DNA of 64,000 nucleotides from Acidobacteriota bacterium (GCA_040754075.1 JBFMDH010000012.1:124001-188000); one strand, 5' to 3'; shown: positions 8,699-18,621, counted from the stretch's first letter. The notes: generated by a model not told the origin, from the letters alone. A program made the numbers and translations.

Positions 8699-10078
8699 AT
8701 GATGAATCAACGTGTGCTAATCGTCGATGATGAAGAGTCGGCGCGACAGGGTTTAAAGGAATTGGTCAGCAGTTGGGGGTACGAAGCCGAAATGGCTGCA
8801 GATGGTCGAGAAGCCTTAGACCGGATGGAGGAATTTCTCCCTACGGTGGTTATCTCGGATGTGATTATGCCCAATCTTGATGGCTTTCAACTCTTACATC
8901 ATGTCAAAGAAACCTATCCCGAAACCTCGGTTATTTTACTCACCGGTCAGGCATCAATTGATGCGGCGATTCGTTCGGTAAAAGATGAAGGGGCATTTTA
9001 TTATTTTGAAAAACCCATTGATATGCGCCGCCTGCAACTGGTTTTAAAGAAAGCCGCAGAATATGGCGGAACGCGCCGCGAAAATGAAATTTTGCGGCGG
9101 CAACTCCGCGAATATGGCGCTTTCGGGGATTTGGTTGGCAATTCCGATGCGATGCGCGAAGTCTATTATTTGATTGAACAGGTCGCGCCCAGTTCGGTGT
9201 CGGTTTTAATCACCGGGGAATCCGGCACCGGCAAGGAGATGGTGGCGCGAACCATTCATAAATTGAGTCAGCGCGTCGGACAACCGTTCGTCGCCATCAA
9301 TTGCGCTGCGGTTCCCGAAACCTTGATGGAGTCGGAATTGTTCGGTCACGAACGCGGCGCGTTTACCGGAGCCGCAGAACGCCGCATCGGTTGTTTTGAA
9401 CTGGCAAATGGCGGCACCTTGTTGCTCGATGAAATTGCCGAGATGCCATTTCTCTTGCAGGCAAAATTATTGCGGGTTCTCGAAGACCGCAAGGTTCGCA
9501 GACTGGGCGGCGCAAAAGAAATCAGTGTCGATGTCAGGGTGATTGCGGCTACCAATAAAGACCCGTTCAAAGCGGTTCAATCCAACACCCTCAGAGAAGA
9601 TTTGCTTTACAGATTAAACGTCATCAACATTCACCTGCCGCCTTTGCGCGACCGTGTTGATGATGTGCCGATGCTCGCTCAACACATGGTTGATGAGATG
9701 AGCCGGCGACATAACAAATCGGCGCAGTTGATTAAACCCGAAGCGATGGATGTTCTAACCGGATATAAATGGCCCGGAAATGTTCGCGAACTGAGAAACG
9801 TCATTGAACGCGCGGTGATTATCTGTAAAGGGGATTACATTGAAAAAAGCCATTTGCCGCAACATATCGTCAGCCCCGATGCCGAACCGGTTACCGATTT
9901 TGTGATGATTCCTGTAGGGATGCCGCTTGATGATGTTGAACGCAAGGTGATTCTCAGTACCCTGGCGCGAACCGATTACAATAAAACGCGAACCGCCGAG
10001 ACCTTAAAAATCAGTTTGAAAACGTTGCACAACAAATTAAAAGCGTATAAAGTCGCAAATGAAGAACAATTAGATTAG
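8699..10078 (+). CDS. NtrC-family sigma-54-dependent response regulator
   Basis: 459 residues: REC domain (residues 1-120, phospho-acceptor Asp in [10 protein letters not shown]), sigma-54 AAA+ domain with Walker A GESGTGKE and the sigma-54-contacting GAFTGA loop, Walker [12 protein letters not shown], and a C-terminal Fis-type helix-turn-helix ([20 protein letters not shown]). It should activate RNA polymerase-sigma-54 at enhancer-dependent promoters once phosphorylated. The kinase gene starts 65 bp later on the same strand, so the two form a classical regulator-kinase pair. Two adjacent ATGs (8699, 8702) are possible starts. Confidence 0.95.
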   Translation: MMNQRVLIVDDEESARQGLKELVSSWGYEAEMAADGREALDRMEEFLPTVVISDVIMPNLDGFQLLHHVKETYPETSVILLTGQASIDAAIRSVKDEGAFYYFEKPIDMRRLQLVLKKAAEYGGTRRENEILRRQLREYGAFGDLVGNSDAMREVYYLIEQVAPSSVSVLITGESGTGKEMVARTIHKLSQRVGQPFVAINCAAVPETLMESELFGHERGAFTGAAERRIGCFELANGGTLLLDEIAEMPFLLQAKLLRVLEDRKVRRLGGAKEISVDVRVIAATNKDPFKAVQSNTLREDLLYRLNVINIHLPPLRDRVDDVPMLAQHMVDEMSRRHNKSAQLIKPEAMDVLTGYKWPGNVRELRNVIERAVIICKGDYIEKSHLPQHIVSPDAEPVTDFVMIPVGMPLDDVERKVILSTLARTDYNKTRTAETLKISLKTLHNKLKAYKVANEEQLD

Positions 10079-10143
10079 CGTTACTAAAAAATGAAAACTT
10101 GACCTCACCGAGTTTTTACGATCTTTCAGATTAGCTGAGGCCC

Positions 10144-12654
10144 ATGATAGGACAATCGGTTGAGGAAACGGTGCCTGCACAAAGATCGAAAAAATTCGCC
10201 CCCCTTTCTTTGCAGGAATATAAACAGCTTTGCGCGTACATTGAAGAGCAACCTGCTACGGAAAGTGAATTGGTTGATGCGCTCAGCCAGTTGCAGGAAT
10301 TTCCAGCAATCACCTGGGTTGCCATTTATATTGGGATTCTCGACAGGTTTTTAGAGGAACCCTTTTGGGATGTACCGCAAATTCATCTGGTAAGAGATGC
10401 AATTGATGAATGGCTCTCTTGTCCATGTGATTTTCATTTACAACAGGCTGTTTGGGTTTGTCGTAATAACATAGAAATTTTCAATGATGATAAAATTTCG
10501 TATGTCGGGCAGGTCATTACCACCAATCTTGCAACCCTGTTCAATGACAAAGGACAGGTTAATCCGTTGATGGATGCAACCTCACTTTTTGAGGTTTTAT
10601 CTTTTATTGACACTCAATCGGTTTGGCAATCCATTGTTACTCGGTTGCGATGTTTAGAGTTTATGGATGTAGTTATCGAACAACCTTCACCGGAAGAGGC
10701 TGCTAAGGAAACCCCAAAAAGAGAAGGCAGTTCCTTCTCGGTTGCCGCTATGGTTGGCAGGTCCCGCCCCAATCAAATTTTGCCGAGATTCGGCGTGCGC
10801 GCCCGACAAATCGCCCTGCTCACCTTATTTGTCGCCGTTATCACCCTGATTATCACCGTGGCAAATATCGCCAGCATGACCAAGGTGATCATTAATCGCA
10901 ACTATAAAGAAGCCGAACAACTGGCGAATCAAATTAAAGCGGCGATTCAACAAGACCTGAATCGAAACTCCCTGAATGATTTCGGCGACCCTTATGCCAT
11001 GCTTGCCGGAGAAAACACCAGTACACGTGGCTTGATGGTTTCTACCTTAATCAACACCAGACCCATTGCCTACCTTTACCTGACGGATAATGAAGGGCGA
11101 TTTATCAATGATGTCGAAGGTCGAGATGCCCTGCTAATTAACGCCCATGCAATTGGCGACGCCAATGAAGTGCGACCGGATTTATCCGGTTTTGTGAAAG
11201 AAAATGCTTATCAGCAATTAATTCACGTTTTCGGCAAACAACCAATTTATCAATTCAACAAGCCGGTAACCGTGGACAACCCCAATACCGGTGAACCATT
11301 TGATTTGGGGCTATTGCATATCGGCGTTTCTTCGCTCCAGATTCGGAATGAATTATTTGAACCGATTAAAACCAATTTATTAATCGGACTGTTGGCGATT
11401 GTCGCCACCGGAATTATTGCGACGATTTCGGCAAACACCTTACTACGCCCGCTTGAAGTGATTTCCAGCAGTATCGAAAAACTCGGGTCACAGGAAAATC
11501 CCAGCGAGGATTTTCACGCGAAAAATATGCCGCACGATGATGTCGTTACAGGGGTGACCGCGCGGTTGAAACAATTGGGCGCAAGGCTTGCCGGAGAACG
11601 CGAAGAATTGGAAATCATGCGCGGGCGATTGCGCCAGGTGGTCAATCACCTGGAAGACCGCTTGATTTTGATTAATCGTGAAGGTCGGGTGATTTTGGCA
11701 AGCCCTGATGCCGAGCGTTTATTGGGCGTAAAAGATGTCGAACTCACGGGATTGCCGATTGATGAATCATTAGGCGCGCGTCACCCGTTGGTCGGTTTAG
11801 TTGAACGCTCTCTGAATGAACGGCGTTCGATTGCCCGAACTACCATTAAAGCCCCGGACGATCCGGCACAGCGACAGGTTCTGGCTTCCGTGCAATATAT
11901 CGAAGATGCGGGAAGTCCGGTTGGCGTGCTCGTGGGGCTTCGTGATTATGAGTCTTATCAGAAATTTGAATCGCAATGGGATTTATCGAAAAAGTTAGCC
12001 GATTTGGGGCGCATCACTTCGGGCATTGCCCACGAAGTGAAGAACCCGCTCAATGCGATGGTCATTCATTTAGAAATTCTGCGCTCCAAAATTGAAACCG
12101 GAACTCACGATACCAAACCGCAGTTGGAAATTCTCGATTCGGAAATCAAGCGGCTGGATAGGGTCGTGCAAACCTTTTTGAATTTCACCCGCCCGGTTGA
12201 AATCCGCCTCGAACCGCTCGATATTAATCTCATCATTAATCAGGTGGTGGCGCTTGCTTCAATGGAAGCCGCCGAAAGAGGCGTCACCATCAATAAACAA
12301 CTTTCACCGGGAAAATTAATGATCAAAGGCGATTCGGATTTACTGAAACAAGCGATGCTCAATGTAATTTTGAATGGCTGTCAGGCGATGCCCAAGGGCG
12401 GGCTGCTGGAAATTAAAACCCTGCCCTATGATGAAGAGAAGGTCTGCATTCTGGTAAAAGACCGTGGGATTGGCATACCGGTTGAAGCGCGTGAACGCAT
12501 CTTTAATCTCTACTACACCACCAAACAGGGCGGAACCGGCATCGGCTTGGCACAGGCTTTCCGGGCAATTCAGTTGCACAACGGCACCATCAGTTTCGAC
12601 AGTGAAGTCGGAAAAGGCACGACCTTTGAAATCATTCTCCCTTCATTGGAATAG
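10144..12654 (+). CDS. Membrane sensor histidine kinase paired with the 8699 regulator
   Basis: 836 residues. The first 190 residues form an unusual helical cytosolic domain that I do not recognise. TM1 lies at about 222-245 and is followed by a periplasmic sensor domain of about 160 residues and TM2 at about 415-440. Then come a HAMP segment, a PAS domain (LEDRLILINREGRVILASPDAERLLG), a HisKA with the phospho-His in GIAHEVKNPLNAM and a HATPase (NGCQAMPKGG, GIGIPVEARERIF, GGTGIGLA). All kinase boxes are intact. Its position directly after an NtrC gene makes that regulator the likely partner. The large N-terminal extension before the first TM is uncommon for this class. Confidence 0.93.
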   Translation: MIGQSVEETVPAQRSKKFAPLSLQEYKQLCAYIEEQPATESELVDALSQLQEFPAITWVAIYIGILDRFLEEPFWDVPQIHLVRDAIDEWLSCPCDFHLQQAVWVCRNNIEIFNDDKISYVGQVITTNLATLFNDKGQVNPLMDATSLFEVLSFIDTQSVWQSIVTRLRCLEFMDVVIEQPSPEEAAKETPKREGSSFSVAAMVGRSRPNQILPRFGVRARQIALLTLFVAVITLIITVANIASMTKVIINRNYKEAEQLANQIKAAIQQDLNRNSLNDFGDPYAMLAGENTSTRGLMVSTLINTRPIAYLYLTDNEGRFINDVEGRDALLINAHAIGDANEVRPDLSGFVKENAYQQLIHVFGKQPIYQFNKPVTVDNPNTGEPFDLGLLHIGVSSLQIRNELFEPIKTNLLIGLLAIVATGIIATISANTLLRPLEVISSSIEKLGSQENPSEDFHAKNMPHDDVVTGVTARLKQLGARLAGEREELEIMRGRLRQVVNHLEDRLILINREGRVILASPDAERLLGVKDVELTGLPIDESLGARHPLVGLVERSLNERRSIARTTIKAPDDPAQRQVLASVQYIEDAGSPVGVLVGLRDYESYQKFESQWDLSKKLADLGRITSGIAHEVKNPLNAMVIHLEILRSKIETGTHDTKPQLEILDSEIKRLDRVVQTFLNFTRPVEIRLEPLDINLIINQVVALASMEAAERGVTINKQLSPGKLMIKGDSDLLKQAMLNVILNGCQAMPKGGLLEIKTLPYDEEKVCILVKDRGIGIPVEARERIFNLYYTTKQGGTGIGLAQAFRAIQLHNGTISFDSEVGKGTTFEIILPSLE

Positions 12655-12660
12655 TTTACC

Positions 12661-12688
12661 GGTAAACCGTTAATCGGTTTGCAATTTT
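12661..12688. terminator. Weak hairpin between convergent genes
   Basis: A 6-bp stem AAACCG/CGGTTT (12664-12669 and 12675-12680) with a 5-nt loop lies between the stops of the kinase and the glycosyltransferase. The flanks are only slightly T-rich, so this is a tentative terminator. Confidence 0.3.
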
Positions 12689-12697
12689 GCGGGGTCA

Positions 12698-13744
12698 TCA
12701 AAAAACCGCAATATCATTTCGCCGCTGCAAATCTCTGAACAAGGCATATAGCTTCCGGTCGCTTCTTTGCGCCTGTTGTTTTTCCACCCTTCGACGCTCG
12801 TTTATCTCCGGCAATTTTTTTAACGCTTCAACGGTTGCAAAGAGAAAACCAGGTTTAAATCTTATTGGCGCAGTTACCGCTAATAACCAAACCCAGGCGA
12901 TGTGGGAAAGCAACATTTTAGGGTCATGCAAATGAATCCAATGATAAATGAGGCGATTTCTTTGTTCGATAAGCCGAACCTTTCGGCGATTGAGTTTGCT
13001 GATGGTTGAAGAAATCCGATGATAAACCTTTGAGTCGGGTTCGTATAAGATAATGAATCCACGTTTCCAGGCGCGATAGCTTAATTCGACATCCTCCCAA
13101 TAAAACGGCGATAGCAGATGTTCAAATCCGCCCAGTGATAAAAATTTATGGCGATCAAACATCGCCGCCCCGCCACCGGCAAACATTGAATAGTTGAATT
13201 TTGATGGAGCCGCCGCGTGGATTTCACCTTTCAATTCAACGACCGAATTTTCATTCTGAGGATTAACAACGCTGTAGCTTTGATGAACCCTGATGAAGCC
13301 ACGTTTGAAGTCGCCGATTTTTCCAACCCCACATTCCCTGCCGCTTTCAAGTTCGTAGGTTCGGCAATGAACGGCAAAAACTGAATCATCGGTAAAGTGT
13401 TCAACCAACGGTGCAATGGCATCAAGGTCAACTTTGACATCATTATTCAGTAAAAAGATTAATCGGTGTCTGGCTTGGGCTACGCCTTTGTTGCAAGTCA
13501 AACTGAACCCCAGATTCGTCTCATTGCGCACAAAATTGATTTCAACATCATGAGTATTTTTTTTCTGTTCGCTTAACCAGTCAATCGTTGCATCCTGACC
13601 GCCATCATCGACAACCAGAATTTCAACATTCGACTTTGTTTCTGCGATATAAAAACGCGCGGCTTCAATAACCGAAGGCAGGAAAGTTTGCAGAAGAGAG
13701 AGTCCATTCCAGGTTGGAATAACGAAACTGACGGCGGTGTTCAT
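12698..13744 (-). CDS. Family 2 glycosyltransferase
   Basis: 348 residues. The N-terminal GT-A fold is clear: VSFVIPTWNGLSLLQ, VEILVVDDGGQDATIDWL, TNLGFSLTCNKG and FLLNNDVKVD as the metal/nucleotide-sugar DxD-like segment, followed by MFDRHKFLSLGGF and FYWEDVELSYRAWKRG as the acceptor and catalytic region (ED motif). This matches rhamnosyl/WbbL-like GT2 enzymes that build cell-surface polysaccharide. A hydrophobic stretch near residue 290 and a basic C-terminus suggest membrane association. The K+ channel gene lies 11 bp upstream on the same strand, so they are probably cotranscribed, but no functional link is evident. Confidence 0.9.
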   Translation of the reverse strand: MNTAVSFVIPTWNGLSLLQTFLPSVIEAARFYIAETKSNVEILVVDDGGQDATIDWLSEQKKNTHDVEINFVRNETNLGFSLTCNKGVAQARHRLIFLLNNDVKVDLDAIAPLVEHFTDDSVFAVHCRTYELESGRECGVGKIGDFKRGFIRVHQSYSVVNPQNENSVVELKGEIHAAAPSKFNYSMFAGGGAAMFDRHKFLSLGGFEHLLSPFYWEDVELSYRAWKRGFIILYEPDSKVYHRISSTISKLNRRKVRLIEQRNRLIYHWIHLHDPKMLLSHIAWVWLLAVTAPIRFKPGFLFATVEALKKLPEINERRRVEKQQAQRSDRKLYALFRDLQRRNDIAVF

Positions 13745-13755
13745 AAGGATTCGCT

Positions 13756-14784
13756 TTAATGGCGGTGACGGGTTATATGTTTATGTTTGGGATTCGCCAT
13801 TTTCTCAAGCGTTTCCAGATTTTTGTGTCCGCCCATTGCGATTAGCGCGTCACCTTCTTTAATCAAGGTATCTGCCGAAGGATTAAAAAGCATCTGTCCA
13901 TTTTGGCGTTTGATGGCAATGACGATAACGTTAGCATCTGCGCGAATGCCTGTATCTTTTAAAAGACAATTGATGAACGGCGAGCCAACCCGTATCTCGA
14001 TTTGTTCAATTTCCAAATCCAGTTGTTCGGTCATGGTTGCCAGTTCAATGAAATCGGCAACTGCCGGACGCAATAACATTTGGGACATTTGATGCGCGCC
14101 GGTTATCGAAGGTGAAACCACTTTGTTGGCTCCAGCCTTGATTAAGCGATTGATGGCATCTTCGGCATTGGCGCGAGCCACGATATAGACATCTTTATTG
14201 ATGTCACGGGCGGTCAAGGTAATGTAGAGGTTGTCGGGGTCAGATGAAACCGCACACACCAACCCGCGTGCGCGGTCGATGCCGGCAGCGCGTAAAACCT
14301 CTTCCGTAGTCGAGTCGCCCATCAACACTAGATAACCTTGCGCCAGTAATCTATCAGCTAGAATTTCATTTTGTTCGATAACGACAAAATCTTCGCCCCG
14401 TCGGGCAATTTCACGAATAATGCCTGAGCCGATGCGCCCCGCGCCACACACGATAAAGTGGTCTTTCAGACTGTTGATGTCTTTATACATTTTTCTTTTT
14501 CCAAAGGTCGAGATTAATTCGAATTGAACAACGTATTGGGCAACCATGGTCAGCGCATAACCGATTGTGCTGACTCCCAAAATGATTAAACCGGAGTTGA
14601 AGTAACGGGCGGATTGGGTCATCTCAACCGGTTCACTGTATCCGATGCTGGTTAAGGTAATCAGGGTGAAATAGAAACATTGAAACCAGGAAATGCCAAG
14701 AATGATTTTGTAGCCAATCGTTCCGGTTGCGAGTAAAACGATGACTGCGCCCAGTGCAATGAGTAACCTTTGCCTTGATAACAT
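13756..14784 (-). CDS. Two-TM potassium channel with RCK (TrkA-N/TrkA-C) domains
   Basis: 342 residues: TM1 at about 7-27, pore loop at about 32-52, TM2 at about 62-85, RCK N-terminal Rossmann domain at about 105-230 (HFIVCGAGRIGSGIIREIARRG, with the nucleotide-binding GxGxxG) and RCK C-terminal domain at about 250-335. This is the MthK/Kch-type architecture, gated by cytosolic ligands. The filter reads TLTSIGYSE where most K+ channels have T-V/I-GYGD/E: the second glycine is Ser and the first Thr is Ser, so ion selectivity may differ. It precedes the glycosyltransferase gene by 11 bp. Confidence 0.9.
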   Translation of the reverse strand: MLSRQRLLIALGAVIVLLATGTIGYKIILGISWFQCFYFTLITLTSIGYSEPVEMTQSARYFNSGLIILGVSTIGYALTMVAQYVVQFELISTFGKRKMYKDINSLKDHFIVCGAGRIGSGIIREIARRGEDFVVIEQNEILADRLLAQGYLVLMGDSTTEEVLRAAGIDRARGLVCAVSSDPDNLYITLTARDINKDVYIVARANAEDAINRLIKAGANKVVSPSITGAHQMSQMLLRPAVADFIELATMTEQLDLEIEQIEIRVGSPFINCLLKDTGIRADANVIVIAIKRQNGQMLFNPSADTLIKEGDALIAMGGHKNLETLEKMANPKHKHITRHRH

Positions 14785-14880
14785 AAATGAAAAATTGATG
14801 AAGCTTTATGTTAAAAGAAAAAGGTTAAAAAGCAAAATTCTTCATTTACTCGTCAGCAAATCGGTTGCGGTGAAAAAAAG

Positions 14881-14916
14881 AAAGCCTCTCACCGAACGTT
14901 AAAGTGAGAGGCTTTT
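14881..14916 (-). terminator. Strong terminator after the PDZ gene
   Basis: Perfect 12-bp stem AAAGCCTCTCAC (14881-14892) with GTGAGAGGCTTT (14904-14915) and an 11-nt loop, 26 bp beyond the stop at 14942. On the minus strand it is followed by a C/T-rich run with seven consecutive T. The plus-strand side has only four T. Confidence 0.85.
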
Positions 14917-14941
14917 GAAGAGCGGTTGTGAAGAGAACTGA

Positions 14942-15961
14942 TTAAATGATGTCGGTTATTTGTGAAAAGACGGCAGCCCGGCGTTTCTGTATCGGACGAA
15001 ATTCGCGTTTTTCCAGGGTTACGGAAACTTTCTTTTCTTCGCCTTTGCGAATCACTTTCATTTCAATCTGCCCTTCGCTTTTTTGCGAAAGGGAACCGAA
15101 GAGGTCGTCCAACCCGTCTACCTTTTTGTTATCAATTTCAATGATTACATCCCCGGCTTTTAATCCGGCTTTTGCCGCCGGGCTGTTTTCCGTGACTTCG
15201 GTTACTAAAATCCCTTTGCCACCTTTTACGCCGAAATATTCAGCCAATTGGTCGGTCATGGTTTCAACGGCAATTCCTAAACGGGAACCGCCGAAAAAGG
15301 CGCGACCGTTAAAATCGAAATTTAATTTGCCGAACTCACGCGGGGCAACAAATGGTCGCCCTTGAAATTCTTTGGAACGTTTCGCCATTTCCTCACTCTG
15401 CTGTTTGAATTTTTCCGTGAGTTCCTGAGTTAACTGACGATTGCTTTCCAGACCTTTAAGATTGTCGAGTTTGCCTTCAAATAAACCAAAATTTGCCGAG
15501 CGTTTTCCGAGAGTCGCTGCGATATTTTCGGTCGAGCCATCGCGAATAATTTCAAAGGTGACAGTGCGCCCGGCGGGTATGTCGCCCAGCAATCGTTGCA
15601 ATTCCCGAACCGAGTCGACGCGACGAGAGTTGAAAGAAATGATTACGTCTTTGGCTTTGAGTCCGGCTTTTTCAGCAGGACTGCCTTCGATAACCTTTGA
15701 AATAACCGCCCCACGTTCCTCTTTAAGATTCAACTCTTTCATCTTTTCGGCAGTCACCTCTTCCAGATAAACCCCCAAATAGGCATCGTTACCCAGATTC
15801 AAGGTAAAGGGGACGGAATCAATCGGCGCAACCCATTCCGATTTTTTGTCTTTATTTTGAGAATTTTCTTTATTACCCGAAGCATCCTGAGCGAATGCAC
15901 TGTTGGCAAAAAGCAATACGAGAACTGAGAAAATAAGGTAATGCCTTTTTTCCATTTTCAT
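14942..15961 (-). CDS. Secreted protein with two PDZ domains and no protease domain
   Basis: 339 residues with a signal peptide ending near ANSAFA-Q. PDZ 1 lies at about 50-145 (YLGVYLEEVTAE, VIEGSPAEKAGLKAKDVI) and PDZ 2 at about 225-315 (RLGIAVETMTDQLAEYFG, VTENSPAAKAGLKAGDVI), joined by a charged linker. They resemble the PDZ domains of DegQ/HtrA, but no trypsin-like domain or catalytic triad is present. It is probably a periplasmic scaffold or adaptor that binds exposed C-termini of envelope proteins. It is monocistronic, with its own terminator. The last residues are not hydrophobic. Confidence 0.9.
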   Translation of the reverse strand: MKMEKRHYLIFSVLVLLFANSAFAQDASGNKENSQNKDKKSEWVAPIDSVPFTLNLGNDAYLGVYLEEVTAEKMKELNLKEERGAVISKVIEGSPAEKAGLKAKDVIISFNSRRVDSVRELQRLLGDIPAGRTVTFEIIRDGSTENIAATLGKRSANFGLFEGKLDNLKGLESNRQLTQELTEKFKQQSEEMAKRSKEFQGRPFVAPREFGKLNFDFNGRAFFGGSRLGIAVETMTDQLAEYFGVKGGKGILVTEVTENSPAAKAGLKAGDVIIEIDNKKVDGLDDLFGSLSQKSEGQIEMKVIRKGEEKKVSVTLEKREFRPIQKRRAAVFSQITDII

Positions 15962-16213
15962 CCTCCGATAAGAGATTGGGTTTCAGGTTTATTTCAACTT
16001 AGGGCACGCCTGAATCAACAAAAAGTTCCAAAAGTATATAAAGAAAAGTCTGATCGCGCGAATCGCAGTTGCCAATTTCAGAGGGATAAAGAAATGCCTG
16101 GTATGTGCAGCCGATGGGATTCATAAATCATCACGGTCAAAGGCTGTTTTCTCGATTGGGGTTGACCGTTTTGCCGTCACTCCCAAGGCGACAGCGGTTT
16201 CGGCATAAGGCGC

Positions 16214-17506
16214 TCAGTTTATGCTGGTTTTCTCTGCCAAAGGTTTTGTTTGAGCGGTTATTTTTTTCCAAGGGCATTCCAGTTGGGGTTGCTCCTGCCT
16301 TAACCTCTCGACCAACCATCTGGCGCTGGCAATTAACCAGACAATGACTGAAAGCGCAGCAAAGAGAAAGACTCCGCGATAGCCTCGCAATGGGTCTTCG
16401 GCGGTTCGCAAAACCACAGAGAGAATGCCAGCCATCATCGGACCCAACAACATCCCCAAACATCCTGCGGAATTCACCAGCGCCATCACCTGAGTGCGCT
16501 CTTCCGGCACTGCCAGTTCTGAAGCATACGCCAGTGTCGGCGCATAAATCATCGAAGAGGCTGCACCGGCGGCAATCATAACTATGGGTAGCAGTGCGGG
16601 CGATACATGACCGAGTAAAGCGAGCGCCACAGCGTAAATTGCTCCACCGGTCACCAGGATGAGCGAACGGGCGAGGCGATCAGACCAATGTCCGATGGGA
16701 TACATCGATAAAGCGAACGTGAAGGTGAGAAGCGCAAATAATAAACCAATATTGCGGTCACTCATTTCGTAAGCGCGATGGGCAAACAGCGAGAAGGTGA
16801 CGATGATACAACCCACGGTAAATCGTTCGATAAACGCTGCACAAATCGGCACGATAAGCGCCCGGCGTTTTTTTAATACCGAGAATGGCGAAGTTTTGAA
16901 CGAGTGCTGTGATGCACCGAATCGCTTGTTCGACATCATCGAAGCGACGCCAATCGAAGCAAGGATGACGCTGCCGAGCCAGAAGGGAACTCGCGGGTCG
17001 ATGGTTGTTGTGAGTCCGCCGATAGCGTTGCCCAAAGCAACGGCTGAGATAATTGCGGCACCGGCAATTCCCATGATGCGTCCACCACTGTGCCGGTGGC
17101 TGACCGTCGATGCTTGTGCCAGTAGTATGGTTGCTGCACCAACGTGCGTTGCACCTTCAAGAAATCTCAGGAATAGAACTACAGTTGTCGAAATCGGACA
17201 AGCCACAGCCAGTAATAAAAGGGCATCGCTCAATGTAAGAACCGCCAGGATTTTACGAGGGCTACCCCCTTTGATAAACCACATACTCATCAATGGAGCA
17301 GCGATGGCAGCGCCGAGCATATTGATTCCCATAAATGCATGCATTGCGCCTTCGTTGCTTGCATGATACTGAGCAAATAATGGGCGAATAGCCGGAGCCA
17401 CCAGCGTAGCCGGAAGCATCTGGAAGAAAATCGTGATTGCCAGTGGCATCAGGTTTTGCGCAGATGAGGGTTTGGGGTCTGAGAGATTTTCAAAATGCGC
17501 TTTCAC
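16214..17506 (-). CDS. MFS transporter, last gene of the GTPase/phosphatase operon
   Basis: 430 residues with about twelve hydrophobic segments and MFS features: MWFIKGGSPRKILAVLTLSDA around the loop 2-3 motif, RFLEGATHVGAA in TM4, and PIGHWSDRLARSLIL as the second-half equivalent. It is most like drug or small-solute exporters, and the substrate cannot be read from sequence. It starts with GTG, overlapping the TGA of the ABC-phosphatase gene by four bases (GTGA), so translation is coupled. An exporter fixed to a signalling cassette could release or take up the signal or product of the cassette, but this is speculative. Confidence 0.88.
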   Translation of the reverse strand: MKAHFENLSDPKPSSAQNLMPLAITIFFQMLPATLVAPAIRPLFAQYHASNEGAMHAFMGINMLGAAIAAPLMSMWFIKGGSPRKILAVLTLSDALLLLAVACPISTTVVLFLRFLEGATHVGAATILLAQASTVSHRHSGGRIMGIAGAAIISAVALGNAIGGLTTTIDPRVPFWLGSVILASIGVASMMSNKRFGASQHSFKTSPFSVLKKRRALIVPICAAFIERFTVGCIIVTFSLFAHRAYEMSDRNIGLLFALLTFTFALSMYPIGHWSDRLARSLILVTGGAIYAVALALLGHVSPALLPIVMIAAGAASSMIYAPTLAYASELAVPEERTQVMALVNSAGCLGMLLGPMMAGILSVVLRTAEDPLRGYRGVFLFAALSVIVWLIASARWLVERLRQEQPQLECPWKKITAQTKPLAEKTSIN

Positions 17507-18621
17507 AATTGCTTCCTTCCCTGGGTTGAGGTTTGTTCAGCAAAACGTCTAATGAATGCTTCCTGGGAGCGATTCTGTATATATCCACGAGCCACTGAGC
17601 GAACCTGCTCAATAGCCTTTTCAGGTGCATAGCCAATCCATACCAGATAGGCGGCTAGCATCGTCCCGGTGCGCCCCATGCCGGCTTGGCAATGCAACGC
17701 GACGCCTTCTCCATTAGCGATGACCTTTTCAATATCCCGGCAAAGCCTAGCCGCCGGACTGATGGCTGGAATTCCCATGTCTTTGATGGGGAAATGTCTT
17801 CCCCTCATCCCAAATGATTTGAGCTGGGGAAGTGGAAATGGCTCTTCGGTAAGCGATACCACGAGTTTGATGCCGGACTGTGCAATCGCTGTCAGGTCTT
17901 CATCCGCATCACCAAGCAATCCGGGGCGACCCATCCCGGCAAGCTGGTGACGAATGAGCCAATTGAAATGCGACGGCAATGGCGGATTTGGTGGGGGATA
18001 TGAACAGTTGCCCTGTTCGAGAAATCGCGCGATTAGCTCATTAGGTGGATGATTGAAAAAGGTGTCAGCATCAGCACTAATGAGCAAATGTTTACCATAT
18101 AGAAATGCTACATCATCGGCTATTGAGCGGGCGAAATCGAGATGATGCGTGACCACAACAGCAGCGCCCTGGGTTTTATGATGGTTTATGCGATTAACCA
18201 ATTCTGCAATGCTTTCCGCCGTCTCTCCAACCGTCGGTTCATCCAACAGTAGAGTTTTCGCCCCGGATTGAAATACGCTGTCCCAATTTCTTTGGAATTG
18301 CCCGGTAAGTGAGGGAGTGGCAACGAAATTGGCTGACTTTAATTGGCGGAGCCGGAAGATGTCACAGGTTAGGAGATGATTAAGTGGCATTTGCTGAAAA
18401 TCGATTGATTTATAATACCAATCTCCCCAAAGCTTCCACCTCAGCTTGACGGTTTCGCCGCTCAAGGCTTTCAACAAAGAGCTTTTGCCAGTTCCTCCCG
18501 GACCGAGAATGACTGTCGTAGCCCGGTTTTGCACCTGCCAATTTATCGCACCACAGATCAAGCCCTCCGGTCCTTCAATTTCACCATTACAAATCTCATA
18601 CAATTTTGTGTGCTGAAACAT
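17503..18621 (-). CDS. Fusion of an ABC-type ATPase domain and a dual-specificity protein phosphatase
   Basis: 372 residues. Residues 1-205 are an ABC-type nucleotide-binding domain: Walker A GPGGTGKS near residue 39, Walker B TLLLDEPT near 150 and an H-loop VVVTHHLDF. The LSGGQ signature expected before Walker B is missing; that position reads DSVFQSGAK. Residues 225-365 are a DSP/PTP-type phosphatase: NWLIRHQLAGMGRPG, LVVSLTEEPFP, a general-acid Asp candidate in IKDMGIPA, and the P-loop HCQAGMGRTG with catalytic Cys and Arg (CX5R). Start and stop are fused to both neighbours (TAATG and GTGA overlaps). I know of no described family with this pairing, and the gene product is unnamed. Confidence 0.85.
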   Translation of the reverse strand: MFQHTKLYEICNGEIEGPEGLICGAINWQVQNRATTVILGPGGTGKSSLLKALSGETVKLRWKLWGDWYYKSIDFQQMPLNHLLTCDIFRLRQLKSANFVATPSLTGQFQRNWDSVFQSGAKTLLLDEPTVGETAESIAELVNRINHHKTQGAAVVVTHHLDFARSIADDVAFLYGKHLLISADADTFFNHPPNELIARFLEQGNCSYPPPNPPLPSHFNWLIRHQLAGMGRPGLLGDADEDLTAIAQSGIKLVVSLTEEPFPLPQLKSFGMRGRHFPIKDMGIPAISPAARLCRDIEKVIANGEGVALHCQAGMGRTGTMLAAYLVWIGYAPEKAIEQVRSVARGYIQNRSQEAFIRRFAEQTSTQGRKQL

